The notes beneath the pieces are model-generated. The model saw nothing but the letters and a program-made list of their open reading frames with translations, was not told the DNA's origin and ran no database searches. Both the position numbers and the translations under genes were made by a program. A stretch of 64,000 bases of DNA from Hysterium pulicare CBS 123377 (lineage: Eukaryota; Ascomycota; Dothideomycetes; Hysteriales; Hysteriaceae), in NCBI GenBank assembly GCA_000467715.1, contig AJFK01000752.1, positions 1 to 64,000 of the forward strand, written 5' to 3'. This document shows positions 1 to 10,890 of the stretch, piece by piece (position 1 is the stretch's first letter; each line of letters begins with the position of its first letter).

Positions 1-1301
1 AGAAGAAGATAGCAAACATGTTCTCCTTAAATGCCGGAAACCTTTGCCCTTTGGTGCGATTGCCAAAGACTCCTTGCGCAATGGAAAACTCTGGCCATGA
101 TGCCCTTTAACCTTTTGCGATACACGGAGTCCCGAGCATATCCATGCCAGTGCAGCTGGTCCTCCTCTAAAAAATATCAAGATCCTCCACGGCCTTTTGC
201 AAAAATAACCCAACTGCAAGTATTTAAGTTGCAAATGCTGACATCGAGCTAGGAAATGATGCAAATAGATGGAGATAGGCCCGATTATCGGATATCGGCA
301 GGTCTGGGTATCATGGTAAGACGTTGGATTCAATATCAGGTCATACGACCTGGCAGAAGTATGTTGCAGCACGAAATCCTGGCGGCCCAAGCTAAGGACA
401 TGATAAATTGCATTGTAGGCTGTACGTAACTCCTTGAAGGGGTTTGAGTCCTTATGGTACAATGTTTTATCTTACAAGAGACTCCGATCGACGAGTTCAT
501 GCTAGGAATTTGGGTGTGAAACGGTAGTTGGTACACCAGACTGTTGAAATGAAATACCAAGAAGCATTAGTTGCTCTGCGTTACGGAGGAAAATAAAGCT
601 ATGAGAATCCTTCCGTGACATGCAAAGGCTGACGGTTAGGGGTATAATGCACAGGAAGGATCTATATTGTACAATAGCAATATTTCCCACAAACTCCGGT
701 CTGAACGTGTTTGAATGGTTCTTCATTGTAGTGCCAACACTATTGCATAGTGTTTTCAAAAGTCAATTGGCTGATGTGAGCCCAGCATGATTAGCGGTCC
801 AGGCTATTAGGCCTCCAGTGGGGGCGAAATAGGCGGAATAAGGTAGCCAGCTTTAAACAGACTTGAATAAACACCCAACTAAAGTCTTAATTAGACTCAT
901 AGGGGTGGATAGAGTAAAGAAGTGTTAGTATGCTAAATATGGCTCAATAAGGGGTTGTGAAAGGGGCCGTAGAAATTTTTAGGGATAAATATAGTTGTTT
1001 TGGCCGTAACGTAGCCCCCGCTACTCTACAATCCTAACAGTCTTAATCTAGTATTAATCTAATCGTAAGACAACTGACTTTCTTGATGGTATACCGTCTA
1101 GTCCGTCCAGCGGGCAGACGCAACAGTGGATGATTATTCGAACACGCTGTGTGAGCATTGAGGAGAGCCTTACTGCTGGTCTGAGTGTGGAACTATTGAA
1201 ATTACGAACGATAAATTAAAGAGTGGATTATTCCTTCGATCGTCTGTTACCTCGAGTATTCTTAGTTGTTGGTGTTGCACCATGTTCGGCGTGTGGCAAC
1301 T

Positions 1302-1309
1302 CGGATCCG
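1302..1309. promoter_or_regulatory. CGGATCCG palindrome, candidate Zn2Cys6 site
   Basis: The exact 8-bp palindrome CGGATCCG lies 292 bases before the ATG at 1601 and is flanked to give the 10-bp palindrome TCGGATCCGA. The same word recurs in promoters of the 29-45 kb cluster. CGG and CCG triplets are the half-sites known for Zn2Cys6 dimers. This copy is far from that cluster, so its role is uncertain. Confidence 0.4.
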
Positions 1310-1491
1310 ACATCTGGTATACCCGAGCGATGATTTCATTTGATCCATGGGGCCATCGTGCCTTACTGTCACCGCACGTTCACGTCTCACTTTATCACCT
1401 CTTCATCTAACCTCGCTTTTGCCATCCAAAAAGGGTATTTTTCGACTCTTGGCCCCGCTTCCTCACCATCTTCAGCGGAACAGCAGTCATC

Positions 1492-1498
1492 TATAAAG
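1492..1498 (+). promoter_or_regulatory. TATA-like box
   Basis: TATAAAG lies 103 bases before the ATG at 1601, a normal place for a fungal TATA element. Confidence 0.35.
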
Positions 1499-1600
1499 AG
1501 AGCCAAGATCTCCAAAGGAGAAAGAAACAAGTCAGTGGCATCTCATCTCCACAGTTGCTTGAACTTTTGAAAGACTCTTTACTGACGCGCCTACACCGCA

Positions 1601-1942
1601 ATGAAGTTCACCTCTGCCATCTTCCTCAGCCTCGCTCTTCTCAGCAAAGTCGCATTGGCACATCCAAACCCCGTCGAGGATACGACCGACGTTGCGGACG
1701 CTAAGTACCGGATCCATTGCTCTGGTGGTCTTACAGGCTCTTGCTACAACGCTCCAAACCGCTGCGACTCCTACGGAACCTACCACAGCACCGACGAGAA
1801 TTGCCGCAAGAAGTGCGGCTGTCAGCGGTAAGTGTTTTGTTTCCATTCTCAGTCTTTTAGCTTCGAGCATGACATGTTGCTCTTACGTCCCACTCTTCGT
1901 ATCTTCTCATGCTTAAATTTAACTTCCGCATTCAGAACCTAA
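1601..1942 (+). CDS. Small secreted cysteine-rich protein
   Basis: This is a secreted peptide of about 77 residues. It starts with a clear signal peptide (residues 1-20, hydrophobic, ending ALA). A mature part follows with six cysteines in the second half, enough for three disulfides, as in defensin-like antimicrobial peptides or candidate effectors; no family could be named. The unspliced frame stops at 1829-1831, but that stop overlaps a strong donor (GTAAGT at 1828). Splicing to the AG at 1934-1935 gives exons 1601-1827 and 1936-1942 and adds a single residue before TAA, so both readings give nearly the same protein. A TATA-like box and a CGGATCCG palindrome lie upstream. Signal peptide and cysteine pattern are seen; effector or antimicrobial function is inference. 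Confidence 0.75.
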
Positions 1943-1970
1943 AAGTCGCCTTTCGCATCCGTGACCCACG

Positions 1971-2255
1971 ATGTCCGCAGCACCAGCCACCGGCATGGAG
2001 CGCTACCCGCCTCACGAGGACACCGACGTGGACATCATCTGGCAGAATCTGTACGCCGACTCGGACTTCACTGTCTTTCGAAAGCACTCCGAAGGACCCG
2101 TGGAGCGAATCCTTGTGGATCTTGCTAAAGTGATTGAAGCTGGGGTCATGGAGCAAGTCGTTAGTGTGTGCGCGACCAAGTACACCGTCTCCGTTACGGT
2201 CACGTGTACGAAGTCGTGGGAGGAGGTTTCGGAACTGATCTTGTCTGTTCAGTGA
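1971..2255 (+). CDS. Small hypothetical protein
   Basis: This is an ORF of 94 residues that I do not recognise. Codon use is coding-like, with many C or G third positions in the first half. There is no signal peptide or membrane segment; the body is mixed charged and hydrophobic with valine-rich beta-like stretches near residues 62-80. It begins 28 bases after the proposed end of the secreted-protein gene on the same strand, so it could instead be the 3' part of that transcript. No intron is needed. Confidence is low because ORFs of similar length exist on the opposite strand here. Confidence 0.35.
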   Translation: MSAAPATGMERYPPHEDTDVDIIWQNLYADSDFTVFRKHSEGPVERILVDLAKVIEAGVMEQVVSVCATKYTVSVTVTCTKSWEEVSELILSVQ

Positions 2256-2539
2256 TTTAGTGCTCTTTTGTTCCTTTGTATTGTAGATAGCTGTACAGTC
2301 TTTACCTAATCAACAAAACTTGGGATCCCAATTACTTCTTTATGCAAAAGCTCCTCGTCAAGATTGGCTCACTGGATAAAGAAAGTCATATATTTGACAT
2401 GTGTCATGTACGGCCTAGAACTACCTAGTAGTCTCGCTAATGAGCTTCCTAAGAGCAACCAATGCATTTACATTCGAAACTATACTATTAAGAATCTACA
2501 TAAGCCTCTGCCTCACCAAGTTGATTCCCGATGTAGCAA

Positions 2540-4084
2540 CTAGAGGAGAACCAACTTCACGTCCATCCCCTCCAAAGTTTGCTGGAACTCCTGGCAATCG
2601 AATTTCAAGGGCGCCACAGAAAGCGAGTCTGTCTTTGTTACAGAGAGTTCGACTTGAGTCAAGGTGGGGAGTTCGCTGATACTGTCAAGAATGAGCTGTG
2701 TATCACCCTGTGTGATGTTTTCGGCTCGACTCAGGTGGAGGCACTCTAGCGTTGACGGAAGTAGGACTGGAGTGGGCTTGTAGGGTTCTTGTTCCAGATC
2801 AAAGATATAGGGTTCTCCGACGGGTATGTGGCAGTAGTATTCCTCGTCGACGTTGGAACAAAAGAGGACATAACTCGGAGCCGAAAGCCTACGTAGCTGT
2901 TCGAATCCACGTAAAGAGGAAACGGGGACGATGTTTTTGCAGAATGGCATATTGCCAAACCTGGATATGTCAAGTACCTCCAGAGTATTATCGATGGCTG
3001 TGAGGGCATCAACAAGGTATTGATAGCATCGAAAATACCCCATTCCATCAAGTTGAATATCCTCACACTCATCCTCCGTGCGCCAATCTTCATTATTATC
3101 CAGTTCAACCCGAACGATTTTGATCAGCTTGAAGCAAGGGAGGAGCTTAGCCAGTTGGTCTTCCCAGAAATGCCGTTTCTGGAAATCAGCAGCACCAATC
3201 TTCAACTGTAGTTCAGAAACGTTCGAAACTCCTGCAACGTTTTGGCAAAACTTTCCTGGGTAATTTCTGAACCCGGTTTTCAAGATCTGTAAGGACGACA
3301 GACTCAAGAGTGGCCTCGAAAGCCATTCCATGTTGTCCACCTCAAGATATTTGAGGTTTGAGAATCCGGGGATCCCAGATAAATCGGAAAATTGTTCAGT
3401 CCAACCAAACAAGTTACTGAGCAATGAGTCCTCTGCAATGTAGTTCCCGTCAATGTAGCTCCCTTCAATGCCCTTTTTTTCCCCATGTCCACGTATCATA
3501 TGGAGTGCTTCAAGGTTCGGGAGCATAGAGAATAAATGTCCAGACATGCCGAGTCGAGGTACTGATTTGAGCTTGTTACACCACTTCAGCTTCATATCGG
3601 TAGGAATATCGAAGTGGTCGATGAGTCCCTCTAAGGTTTTATACTGACGTTCGTCATCCACTATGGATGTCTGAATGCCGCCCACGAGAAACTCGGCAAC
3701 GGGGTAGAATTTGAGGCACCTGACTTTCGGAGCCAGAGCTGGACGCGCGATAAGAGTCCTCGCGAATTTGGCTCCGGGAGAGTCGTTGAAAAACTCTCGC
3801 AAAATCATGCGACCTGATGTGGTCCAGACAATCAACTGCTGCACAAGCTGGATGGCATGGCCTAGTAAGCCTACTGGCCGATGGCTACGGAATGAACCAC
3901 GAAATGTTACCAGTTCCTCCCTAGGTTGCAAGGTTACCCGGCGAAATAGTGTTTCTTGAGCAGCACCTGTGAACTGTTTGCATACTAACGAGAGGCTTCG
4001 AAGGTCTCGGTATGACTCAGAATGCTGGAGGTATGATGCAATGTCGAGGAGAAGCTCGTCACTAAGTTTGAGAAACTTCGGCAT
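2540..4084 (-). CDS. F-box protein (paralog 1)
   Basis: This is a 514-residue, intronless F-box protein, a likely substrate-recognition subunit of an SCF ubiquitin ligase. The F-box is at the extreme N terminus (LSDELLLDIASYL, then SLSLVCKQF, about residues 6-45). A long leucine-rich C-terminal half follows without regular LRR punctuation. The start at 4084 is chosen because the two other F-box paralogs nearby begin three to six residues before the same motif. In-frame ATGs at 4120 and 4204 would add 12 or 40 residues. It faces away from the next gene and shares an upstream region of about 740 bases with it. F-box identity is seen in sequence; SCF membership is from the family; the target is unknown. 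Confidence 0.8.
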   Translation of the reverse strand: MPKFLKLSDELLLDIASYLQHSESYRDLRSLSLVCKQFTGAAQETLFRRVTLQPREELVTFRGSFRSHRPVGLLGHAIQLVQQLIVWTTSGRMILREFFNDSPGAKFARTLIARPALAPKVRCLKFYPVAEFLVGGIQTSIVDDERQYKTLEGLIDHFDIPTDMKLKWCNKLKSVPRLGMSGHLFSMLPNLEALHMIRGHGEKKGIEGSYIDGNYIAEDSLLSNLFGWTEQFSDLSGIPGFSNLKYLEVDNMEWLSRPLLSLSSLQILKTGFRNYPGKFCQNVAGVSNVSELQLKIGAADFQKRHFWEDQLAKLLPCFKLIKIVRVELDNNEDWRTEDECEDIQLDGMGYFRCYQYLVDALTAIDNTLEVLDISRFGNMPFCKNIVPVSSLRGFEQLRRLSAPSYVLFCSNVDEEYYCHIPVGEPYIFDLEQEPYKPTPVLLPSTLECLHLSRAENITQGDTQLILDSISELPTLTQVELSVTKTDSLSVAPLKFDCQEFQQTLEGMDVKLVLL

Positions 4085-4822
4085 GGCTCGGTCGCGGTGG
4101 TGCTTTGCAGTTGAAGACATGGCGAAGATCGAAGAGCGGAGGACCATAGAGCGTTTGACTAGCTGGTTGACGTTGGAGTTGTTTGAACGAAAGTACGGGA
4201 GCATAAGGCGAAGTATGGCCTTTTATGGTGCTATTCAATGAATCTTCGGTCGTGAATGAAATGCCCAGACTCTAACGAACGACGACACCTACGCGAGACC
4301 CGTTCTTAGCCAGGGGAACTGAGTCATTTTCAATACTCATGATTACGCGATTCGTTATCACGCGTGACGAGCGTTCTCGTCAAACACTCATTTTCAGACT
4401 CACCTAGCCAATGAGAACTCAACGCGAAATCAAAGAGACACCATTATATCATTCAATATAATGAACCATAAATGAGAGCTTTTAATATAATCACTACTTA
4501 CGCGTGGATGAGCTTTACCAAACGCTTCTTCAAACCTTCGCTTCCTTAAGCTTTAAGTATAATCACCGCTTACCAAACTCTTCGTCACCTCTTTAAAATT
4601 CTAGACTAGCGACAAATCGAAAACCTATTAAAACCACATAGTCTGCCAAACCGAAACAAAGATAAGTTCGCGGTTGAATTATCAATTAATACAATCACCT
4701 TTCTGCGGTTGTGATCCTTCATTAGAAGAACAAATTCCCTGGATGCTGGAAGCTTTTTACCGAAAGCACCTCCAGTCAAGCAGCCAAGGAGAACGACTTA
4801 CCCTCGCCTACCAACCTCTCTG
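4085..4822. other. Divergent promoter region
   Basis: No gene is seen. It lies between the F-box gene on the minus strand and the cysteine-rich gene on the plus strand. The part from about 4430 to 4700 is AT-rich. Confidence 0.5.
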
Positions 4823-5787
4823 ATGTCGAGCACTACTGAACAGTACCTCATAGAAGCCATTCAGGCATATCCGATTCAGGAGAGTCTCGCCCAGTATCTG
4901 CGGCCTAGAGACCTCTTCCACCTTATTACTACGTCGCGCGGAATCCGGGCTTCATTCCTTACCTCCGATAAGAGCAACCTCTTCAAGAAACTGAAGTTTT
5001 GCGAAACGTGTGATCAGCGTCAACCATGGCCTACCATGGTCGAAGAGTGGCAGGAAGGTAATGATATGAGGGTGTTCCGCTTCGAGAAACCTCTAGCCCA
5101 GAATTATTGTCATGGCGAAATTCACTGGTGTCGATTATGTTTGTGTGGCATATGCCAGGTAAGTTGTCAGTGGCCAGCTCTGGTCCGATTATTCGGCGAT
5201 GCTGACGATAGGGATAGCATTGTACAGTACTTCTCAAGACTAACGAAGATCAATCCGTCATGCTTGCCGATTCCCGATTCCCACATACCCGAAAATATAA
5301 AATGTGCTATGAGTGTCCACCACTGGTAACAGTCCAACGCCGATACGGATCTCCTTTTGACCTATTGCCTGTGCCCCTTCAATCAACCACTTATACTGGG
5401 TATATCGACCTAGACGATCGTATTCGTCCATCGTGCTCTGATTGTTCCATCTCGGTTATTCGCAACTGGCAGCAACAAGGCGAGCGGCCATGCAACTGCC
5501 CCCACGACTACTCCACCAGCATTGAAAAGCATCACGGCGTCCACCTTGGCGTTTGCCACACTTGCTTCTCGGACATGCATGCAGATGACGAGAAGTCAAG
5601 GAAGTCTCGGCTGCCCCTCTGGAGCGTGGACTTTGAGAATGGCTCTATTGTTCGTAGGGATCTCTTGGGTTGGAAGTGGACTTGTGAGTGTGGTGGTGAG
5701 TGTGGTGGTGAGGTTGAAGGAAATGGGGTTCTGATGTGTGGGTGGTGTGCAGGATTGGTACGAGCTCCGGAAGATGCGGCGACTTAG
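4823..5787 (+). CDS. Cysteine-rich F-box-like protein of unknown function
   Basis: Two exons are proposed, 4823-5158 and 5239-5787, about 294 residues. The donor GTAAGT follows a complete codon at 5158. A CTGAC branch-like word lies near 5204 and an AAG acceptor ends at 5238; that acceptor brings the second exon into the frame that runs to 5787. An alternative acceptor at 5313 would remove a CxxC pair, so the shorter intron is preferred. The N terminus (about residues 15-40, PRDLFHLITTSRGIRASF) resembles a weak F-box. The rest has repeated CxxC pairs in both exons (CETC, CRLC, CYEC, CSDC, CECGGECGGE) suggesting zinc binding. I do not recognise a named family. It lies inside the F-box array. 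Confidence 0.6.
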
Positions 5788-6331
5788 GAAGATAGGCCTT
5801 AATGGAAGTTGTAGTTGCGGGCGAAGTTTTGTGGAGGCCCGAGACTGGGTCCTGATCTAAAATGAATAGGAAATTACACTACGCTTCTCATAAGAGACTC
5901 TTAACAAAGACTTCTAAGCATGCGCAATGGGTGTTATAAATTTTGATATTCTTGCTTATCTTTTCCTACACAATAAATAACAAGAGTCTACCCGGATGTT
6001 AAACCCAATAACCACTAGATGCTAGATAATCCTCTAGAATTACAATTCCAAGCTCAATCTTGTGTATCTCTAGCCAAGAAGATTTGTTGAAAGGTTGGTG
6101 CGCAACCGTAAACTCCAATGAATGACTATCACCATTGCACATGCATGAAAAATAGGTAGCTTCCTAGTGAAAGAGAGGTACGACACAGTCACGTGAACCG
6201 TGATTGTCTTAATCTACCACGTGCGTACTTCAACATACTCGATTCTTTCCGTTATAAAGACTACATTCTCAGCACCTTCAGCACGCGTATCCATCTGCTT
6301 CTCCTCACTCATTTGATGCTCCACAACCAAC
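5788..6331. other. Intergenic
   Basis: No gene is seen. Two CACGTG words lie near 6190-6235 and a TATAAAG at 6253-6259, 73 bases before the next ATG, so the right end is the promoter of the next F-box gene. Confidence 0.45.
6253..6259 (+). promoter_or_regulatory. TATA-like box
   Basis: TATAAAG lies 73 bases upstream of the ATG at 6332. This suggests the gene still has a usable promoter despite its in-frame stop. Confidence 0.3.
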
Positions 6332-7747
6332 ATGCCGAATCTTTTGAGCTTGCCGAATGAGTTATTAGACGATATTGCCGTACGCGTTCACTACGAAGAT
6401 CCTGACGAAGATTCCTGGGCGTACAACAAATTAGACCTTTGGAATCTCGCACTAGTCTGCAAGCAGTTACATGGTGTCTCCGAACGAATCCTTTATCGGG
6501 ACCCGCGGTTGGGAATATCACAAAAACACTACTACCCTAAGGTGCTGCGGTTTCTACGGACTCTTGTAGAACGCCCTCAATTGGCTCAGAGGGTGATGAG
6601 TTTGTGAGTAATGGTGATGCGAAACTACCTTGAAGGGAATGGACCCGCGGAGGAAATCTCCAAAGAATTGAATCCTGTCACAGAATCCGACATAGAAACT
6701 CGAGCTCGCCTGGATCTCCTAAACGCACTCAAGCCACACATTCCAAGCATCGTATCAGGGCTTGGAATCGGTCTTTTCAACTCCGCGGCTTTTATCAACC
6801 ACACATGCGTGCCTGAGTTGTTGGAGGAAGCAACTTTTGCAGGCTTGATTGTGGGCATGCTTCCGAATCTCAATTGCTTGAAGATAGAACAGTGCTCATC
6901 ACACCCAGAGGGGGATCTCATGTACATGCTTTGGCCCTTTGAAGATATCAGCGACATATCGTCTTTGCCAGGCTTCAAAAACCTGAACGACTTGAGGGTT
7001 CACGACGAGATACTTGATCTGGCTGTCTTGAAACTTCCAAAACTTCAATACCTTGATATATCAGCTTTGTCCATTTCAGATTGGCAGGAAACATGGGCGG
7101 AGGACACTGCAGGCTGCTCAAAGATTGTGGAGTTAAAACTAGACTGCACCTTTTACCACCACGTGCGTTCCCCGGACCTCATGGATATTTTAAGGGAATT
7201 CCTTCCATGCTCCAATCATCTCGCTGTCCTACACATCAAGAACATCGGCTTTGGTGTTTTTGATCAGTGCTCCGATCTCATTGACTCGCTTAATCATCTT
7301 TACTCCACATTGGACTCCTTTACTTTGACGTTCTACAACGGCAATTTTGAGTACACCTGGCCATCGCCCAATAACTCGTTACATGGATTCTCACATCTTC
7401 GGCACGTCTCTCTCCCTCAAGACGCCATCATTCAATTGGAATCTCGAGTTCAAAATGGTTCAAAGGAGAATACTACGGAGGAAGGCCAATACATAATGTC
7501 TGATGCACTTCGCCTCATTCCAGAAACTTTGAAGTTCTTGGAAATCACTGACGCCAATGACGCGATAATACCCTGGCTTAGACATTATGAGTCTTGTATG
7601 GTATTTCTGCCTAATTTGGAACGTCTGGGAATCTGTTGCAGCTGCAAGATCTCTATCAACAAGTTCCGGAACGATTGGAGGGAGATCTGGAAGAGGCTTG
7701 CGAGGACTGGAATTCCGGTGTCTGTATCGGGTGGTAGCAAAGATTAG
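6332..7747 (+). pseudogene. F-box protein paralog 2 with one in-frame TGA
   Basis: The frame is open for about 470 codons except for one TGA at 6605-6607. The first part starts MPNLLSLPNELLDDIA, an F-box at the N terminus like the two paralogs. The second part continues in the same frame with leucine-rich sequence to 7747. Aligned with the paralog at 8157, the block before the stop (ending RVMSL) and after it (VMVMRNYLEG) match continuously the block ending KVKSL and HLTIRHACIE, so the stop replaces a normal codon. A GTGAGT overlaps the stop, but no AG in the next 140 bases restores the frame, so a normal intron does not explain it. It is a young pseudogene, a polymorphic null allele, a read-through gene or a sequence error. 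Confidence 0.65.
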
Positions 7748-8156
7748 CTGCATTAACTTATAGACGCTATTTCCGACCTAAGCGCTATAGCCAGGCGAAT
7801 ACATCTCCCAACCTGAGACATGGCTTTACTATAGCTTCAGTAGATTTCAATACGAACTCGCAATCTCAACAAGTTTGATGATGGAGTATAGTGAAGTAGT
7901 AATATTGTGATCAGAACAAACTATCTTCCGCCGGCCAATAATTTCACCTTACCATCACTTCACTACGGGCTCGCCTTACCTGTCCAAAGCTACGACTGCG
8001 TCTTATCACTTCACTTCACTCTTCAAATTTAGCCATGGGTTCAAGCTAAATTCAACAGCAGCTCAACAGTTCCACCCACACTAAATTCATCAACATCCTC
8101 GCCTCACTTCCTTGCTTCTCGCTTGACGAGCGCTGAGCCGAGGAAGCGTTAGCAAC
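7748..8156. other. Intergenic
   Basis: This is the region between two F-box paralogs on the same strand. No gene is seen. The last 200 bases are rich in TCACTTC and CTT words, as in fungal pyrimidine-rich promoters. Confidence 0.4.
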
Positions 8157-9659
8157 ATGAATGATCTTAACGACCTGGCCAACGAGCTTTTGCTCGACAT
8201 CTTCTCTTATTTTCGATTGGAAGGCGAGTCAGACGAAATCCGCTCTGAGGGCCGCATGGCACTCTTCAATATATGTTTGGTTTCTAGACGATTCAACGAG
8301 CTTGCGCAAGATTTTCTTTATAGCAGTCCACACCTGGGAGCCACTAGAGAGCATAGGAGCCCCAGAGTTCTTCACCTCTTGTGGACTCTCATCACACGGC
8401 CGAATATGGCAGCCAAAGTCAAGAGCCTGCATCTCACCATAAGGCACGCCTGCATTGAAGAATACTGCACTCAATCTAGCAACCGTCAAGGTCTATCTAC
8501 GTTGATCCAGCTGGTTGATGCCAGCGCCCAAGAATTCATCAGCGCTCTTTTCCTTACGACAGAGACTCAGCTTGATTGGAAAGCCCAAATTCTGGAATAC
8601 CGACAAGAGATGTCTTTCAATGGGCTTCTACTCGCTATACTCCCAAATTTGGAGAACCTATCACTTCGGCACGCCGTCGAGGAGGGCGGGTATTCCTTCA
8701 AATATCACACGTCTCCAAATTGGAGTTATGGTCTCTTCGGCTCACAGGATGAAAGGGAAATGGGGTTGGTACCTGGATTAAGGAATCTCAAAGTGCTAAA
8801 AATCTGGAATAAGTTTGCGGATTGGCGTCTATTGGAACTGCAGTCACTGCAAACGCTCGACATAGAAGGCCATGCTGTACGACAATGGCGGATGAACTGC
8901 CCTACTCAGGTTGCCTTTGCTTGCTCTTGGAGCCTCACCTCTCTAAAGCTTGATCTATCCGGGGATGTCTACAATCCCTCCTACGACCATACGTTTTCAC
9001 CTGACGGTATCGATTTTGCACATGACCTGGGACGATTTCTTTCTTGCTTCCCGAATCTCAAATCCATTCACTTCTACTATGATTCAGCAAAGATGGGTGT
9101 GTTTACCGAATGGGACTATGCGCAGATCTTCACAGCGATCAGAGCAGCGCACTTATCCCTGGAGTTCCTGAGCGTCGAATTCCCATCCGAAACCGATATT
9201 GTGGTTGACACGGAGCCTTCAACCGACATTCGATTTCTCCAGTCATTCCGTAAACTGCGGAATATACTGCTAGCTCAATCGATCCTCGTCCGATTGAACA
9301 AACTCGAATCGCATGATGACGACGAGACAAAGGTCGAGGGAGGAAAGACACTTCATACCATCTCCCCTGCTCTTGAAGTACTGCCGGAGAGCCTTGAGTA
9401 CCTGAGAATCATTGGTGTAACCTTTCATATCTTACCTTGGCTGGAGGATTTCTTGGCTTCCAGGTGTTTCTTTCCGAACTTGAATCGGATTGAGCTCTGC
9501 TGCAACTCCAACAAAGCCATCGATGAGTTAAGGAAGACATATTCTGAGGTCTTGGAAAGATTTACGAGTGTCCGAGTGGCGGTGTCGTTCTCGATATGTC
9601 CCACTCGTTCGCGGATTGAGGGTTTGGCGGACTTGCATGATCTGCTAATTACACATTAG
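8157..9659 (+). CDS. F-box protein (paralog 3)
   Basis: This is a 500-residue, intronless protein. The F-box lies at residues 6-55 (LANELLLDIFSYF, then NICLVSRRFNELA). A shared paralog block follows (RSPRVLHLLWTLITRP) that corresponds to YYPKVLRFLRTLVERP in the gene at 6332, and then leucine-rich sequence with several NLxxLxL-like units (ILPNLENLSL, LRNLKVLKI). It is probably the intact sister of the broken gene to its left and is expected to act as an SCF adaptor. The order 2540(-), 6332(+), 8157(+) indicates local duplication. No target can be inferred. Confidence 0.8.
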   Translation: MNDLNDLANELLLDIFSYFRLEGESDEIRSEGRMALFNICLVSRRFNELAQDFLYSSPHLGATREHRSPRVLHLLWTLITRPNMAAKVKSLHLTIRHACIEEYCTQSSNRQGLSTLIQLVDASAQEFISALFLTTETQLDWKAQILEYRQEMSFNGLLLAILPNLENLSLRHAVEEGGYSFKYHTSPNWSYGLFGSQDEREMGLVPGLRNLKVLKIWNKFADWRLLELQSLQTLDIEGHAVRQWRMNCPTQVAFACSWSLTSLKLDLSGDVYNPSYDHTFSPDGIDFAHDLGRFLSCFPNLKSIHFYYDSAKMGVFTEWDYAQIFTAIRAAHLSLEFLSVEFPSETDIVVDTEPSTDIRFLQSFRKLRNILLAQSILVRLNKLESHDDDETKVEGGKTLHTISPALEVLPESLEYLRIIGVTFHILPWLEDFLASRCFFPNLNRIELCCNSNKAIDELRKTYSEVLERFTSVRVAVSFSICPTRSRIEGLADLHDLLITH

Positions 9660-10890
9660 TCTAGGCTAAGCCATGAGATGATAATATCGCCAGAAGGAAA
9701 AATCATCATGGAATCCTCTTTCCTTCTGGTGCGACCGGAGTCGTGTTCGATCCGGCTTTACATCAAACCCAACCCCCATAAGTCCAAGGCATACAAATAC
9801 TTAGACTAAATTTTATCCAATAATGATCACCGTGCCTACCTTTTCCCTTTAGATCCGCGTGATCTTGTAATGTACATTGTGGTCCTATCGCCTTGAAGAA
9901 GTGTTTGATAAAGCTCAACCACGCGTAAGTGGTTTTAAAGCTTTCATTCATGGTTGATTTTATTGAATAATATAACGGTGTTGCTTTAATTTCACGTTAA
10001 GTTTTCATAGTTTAGTTTGTTTAGTTCTAGTATGCTATTGTTACCGTTGACGACAAACAGATTTAATGAGTTGAACAAGATCTCTTTGAGTCAACGTTGA
10101 CTCATCGCACACTGGGTGGAAGTAAAAATGCGCTGCTCTTCGATTGATCTTCCCGCAACACTCTCCAACACTCTTCTCATCAATGTCATCTACAGATATA
10201 TAGACATCTCCGCCTGCTCAGAAGATATCACAATCGGAGCGCCCCCAACCGCAGCATAGGGCCTCTGTCTCGCCCGCTATCTCCCCTTCTGCAACATTGT
10301 TTTCGGAGAAGAGGTAACCGGTCGAATCATCAGTATTATAATGCTAATATTGATGAAGCCAATCACGGGTTATACAATTGCACTGGAAACGAGGTCCATC
10401 CGTTTGGGGGTCATGAAAGTTTACTGCAATAGTTTTCTTTTAAAATGTGTGGATTTGGAGCCCGCGGCGTAGCTTGCAGAGTCGAGCAACGCCGCAATGA
10501 TGATCCATTAACAAGGTATAGCTCAACTATATTAGTCTCTTAGCCTTGGAACGACATAGATTGTCATGCTGACAGCAGGGGTTGGTAGTTTATCCTCGAA
10601 GATCGAACGGTGTTGAGAACCCGGTTCCCTACAGGGTTTAGAAAATTGCTGCCTGCTGTGCCGACCGGCTGGTTTGCGGGAGTTCTTTTATGAAGATGAA
10701 GCGGATGCGTGTCCATATTACGAGCCAACATGCTGGGACTCCGAATTCATGTGACTTCAGGATTAAAATAGAGCGACGTTTCTTGATTGTCACGTATGGC
10801 GGCGTAGCACTGGTCTTCTGGCTGCATATCTGCCGTCTCCACAATCGCTTGCAGTGTTGGACAATGATGTCCTAGTCACTTTCTAATCTG
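9660..10890. other. Intergenic, no gene seen
   Basis: This is 1.2 kb with only short ORFs on both strands and no recognisable product. It is moderately AT-rich around 9950-10080. It separates the F-box array from the terpene-type cluster; its right end is the promoter of the P450 gene. Confidence 0.45.

Larger units (their letters stand above)
1..1600. other. Intergenic, no gene seen
   Basis: Only short unsupported ORFs are present. Roughly 780 to 1080 is AT-rich with many TAAT/ATTA words and may be old decayed DNA. The last 300 bases are the promoter of the secreted-protein gene that follows and carry a CGGATCCG palindrome and a TATA-like word. Confidence 0.5.

Noticed and set aside
6605-6607. 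Programmed read-through or recoding of the F-box TGA
   Set aside because: The base after the stop is G and no CUA context or structure is evident; plain nonsense mutation is preferred.
9720-9765. tRNA-like GTTCGATCC word
   Set aside because: No matching A box or cloverleaf could be built around it.
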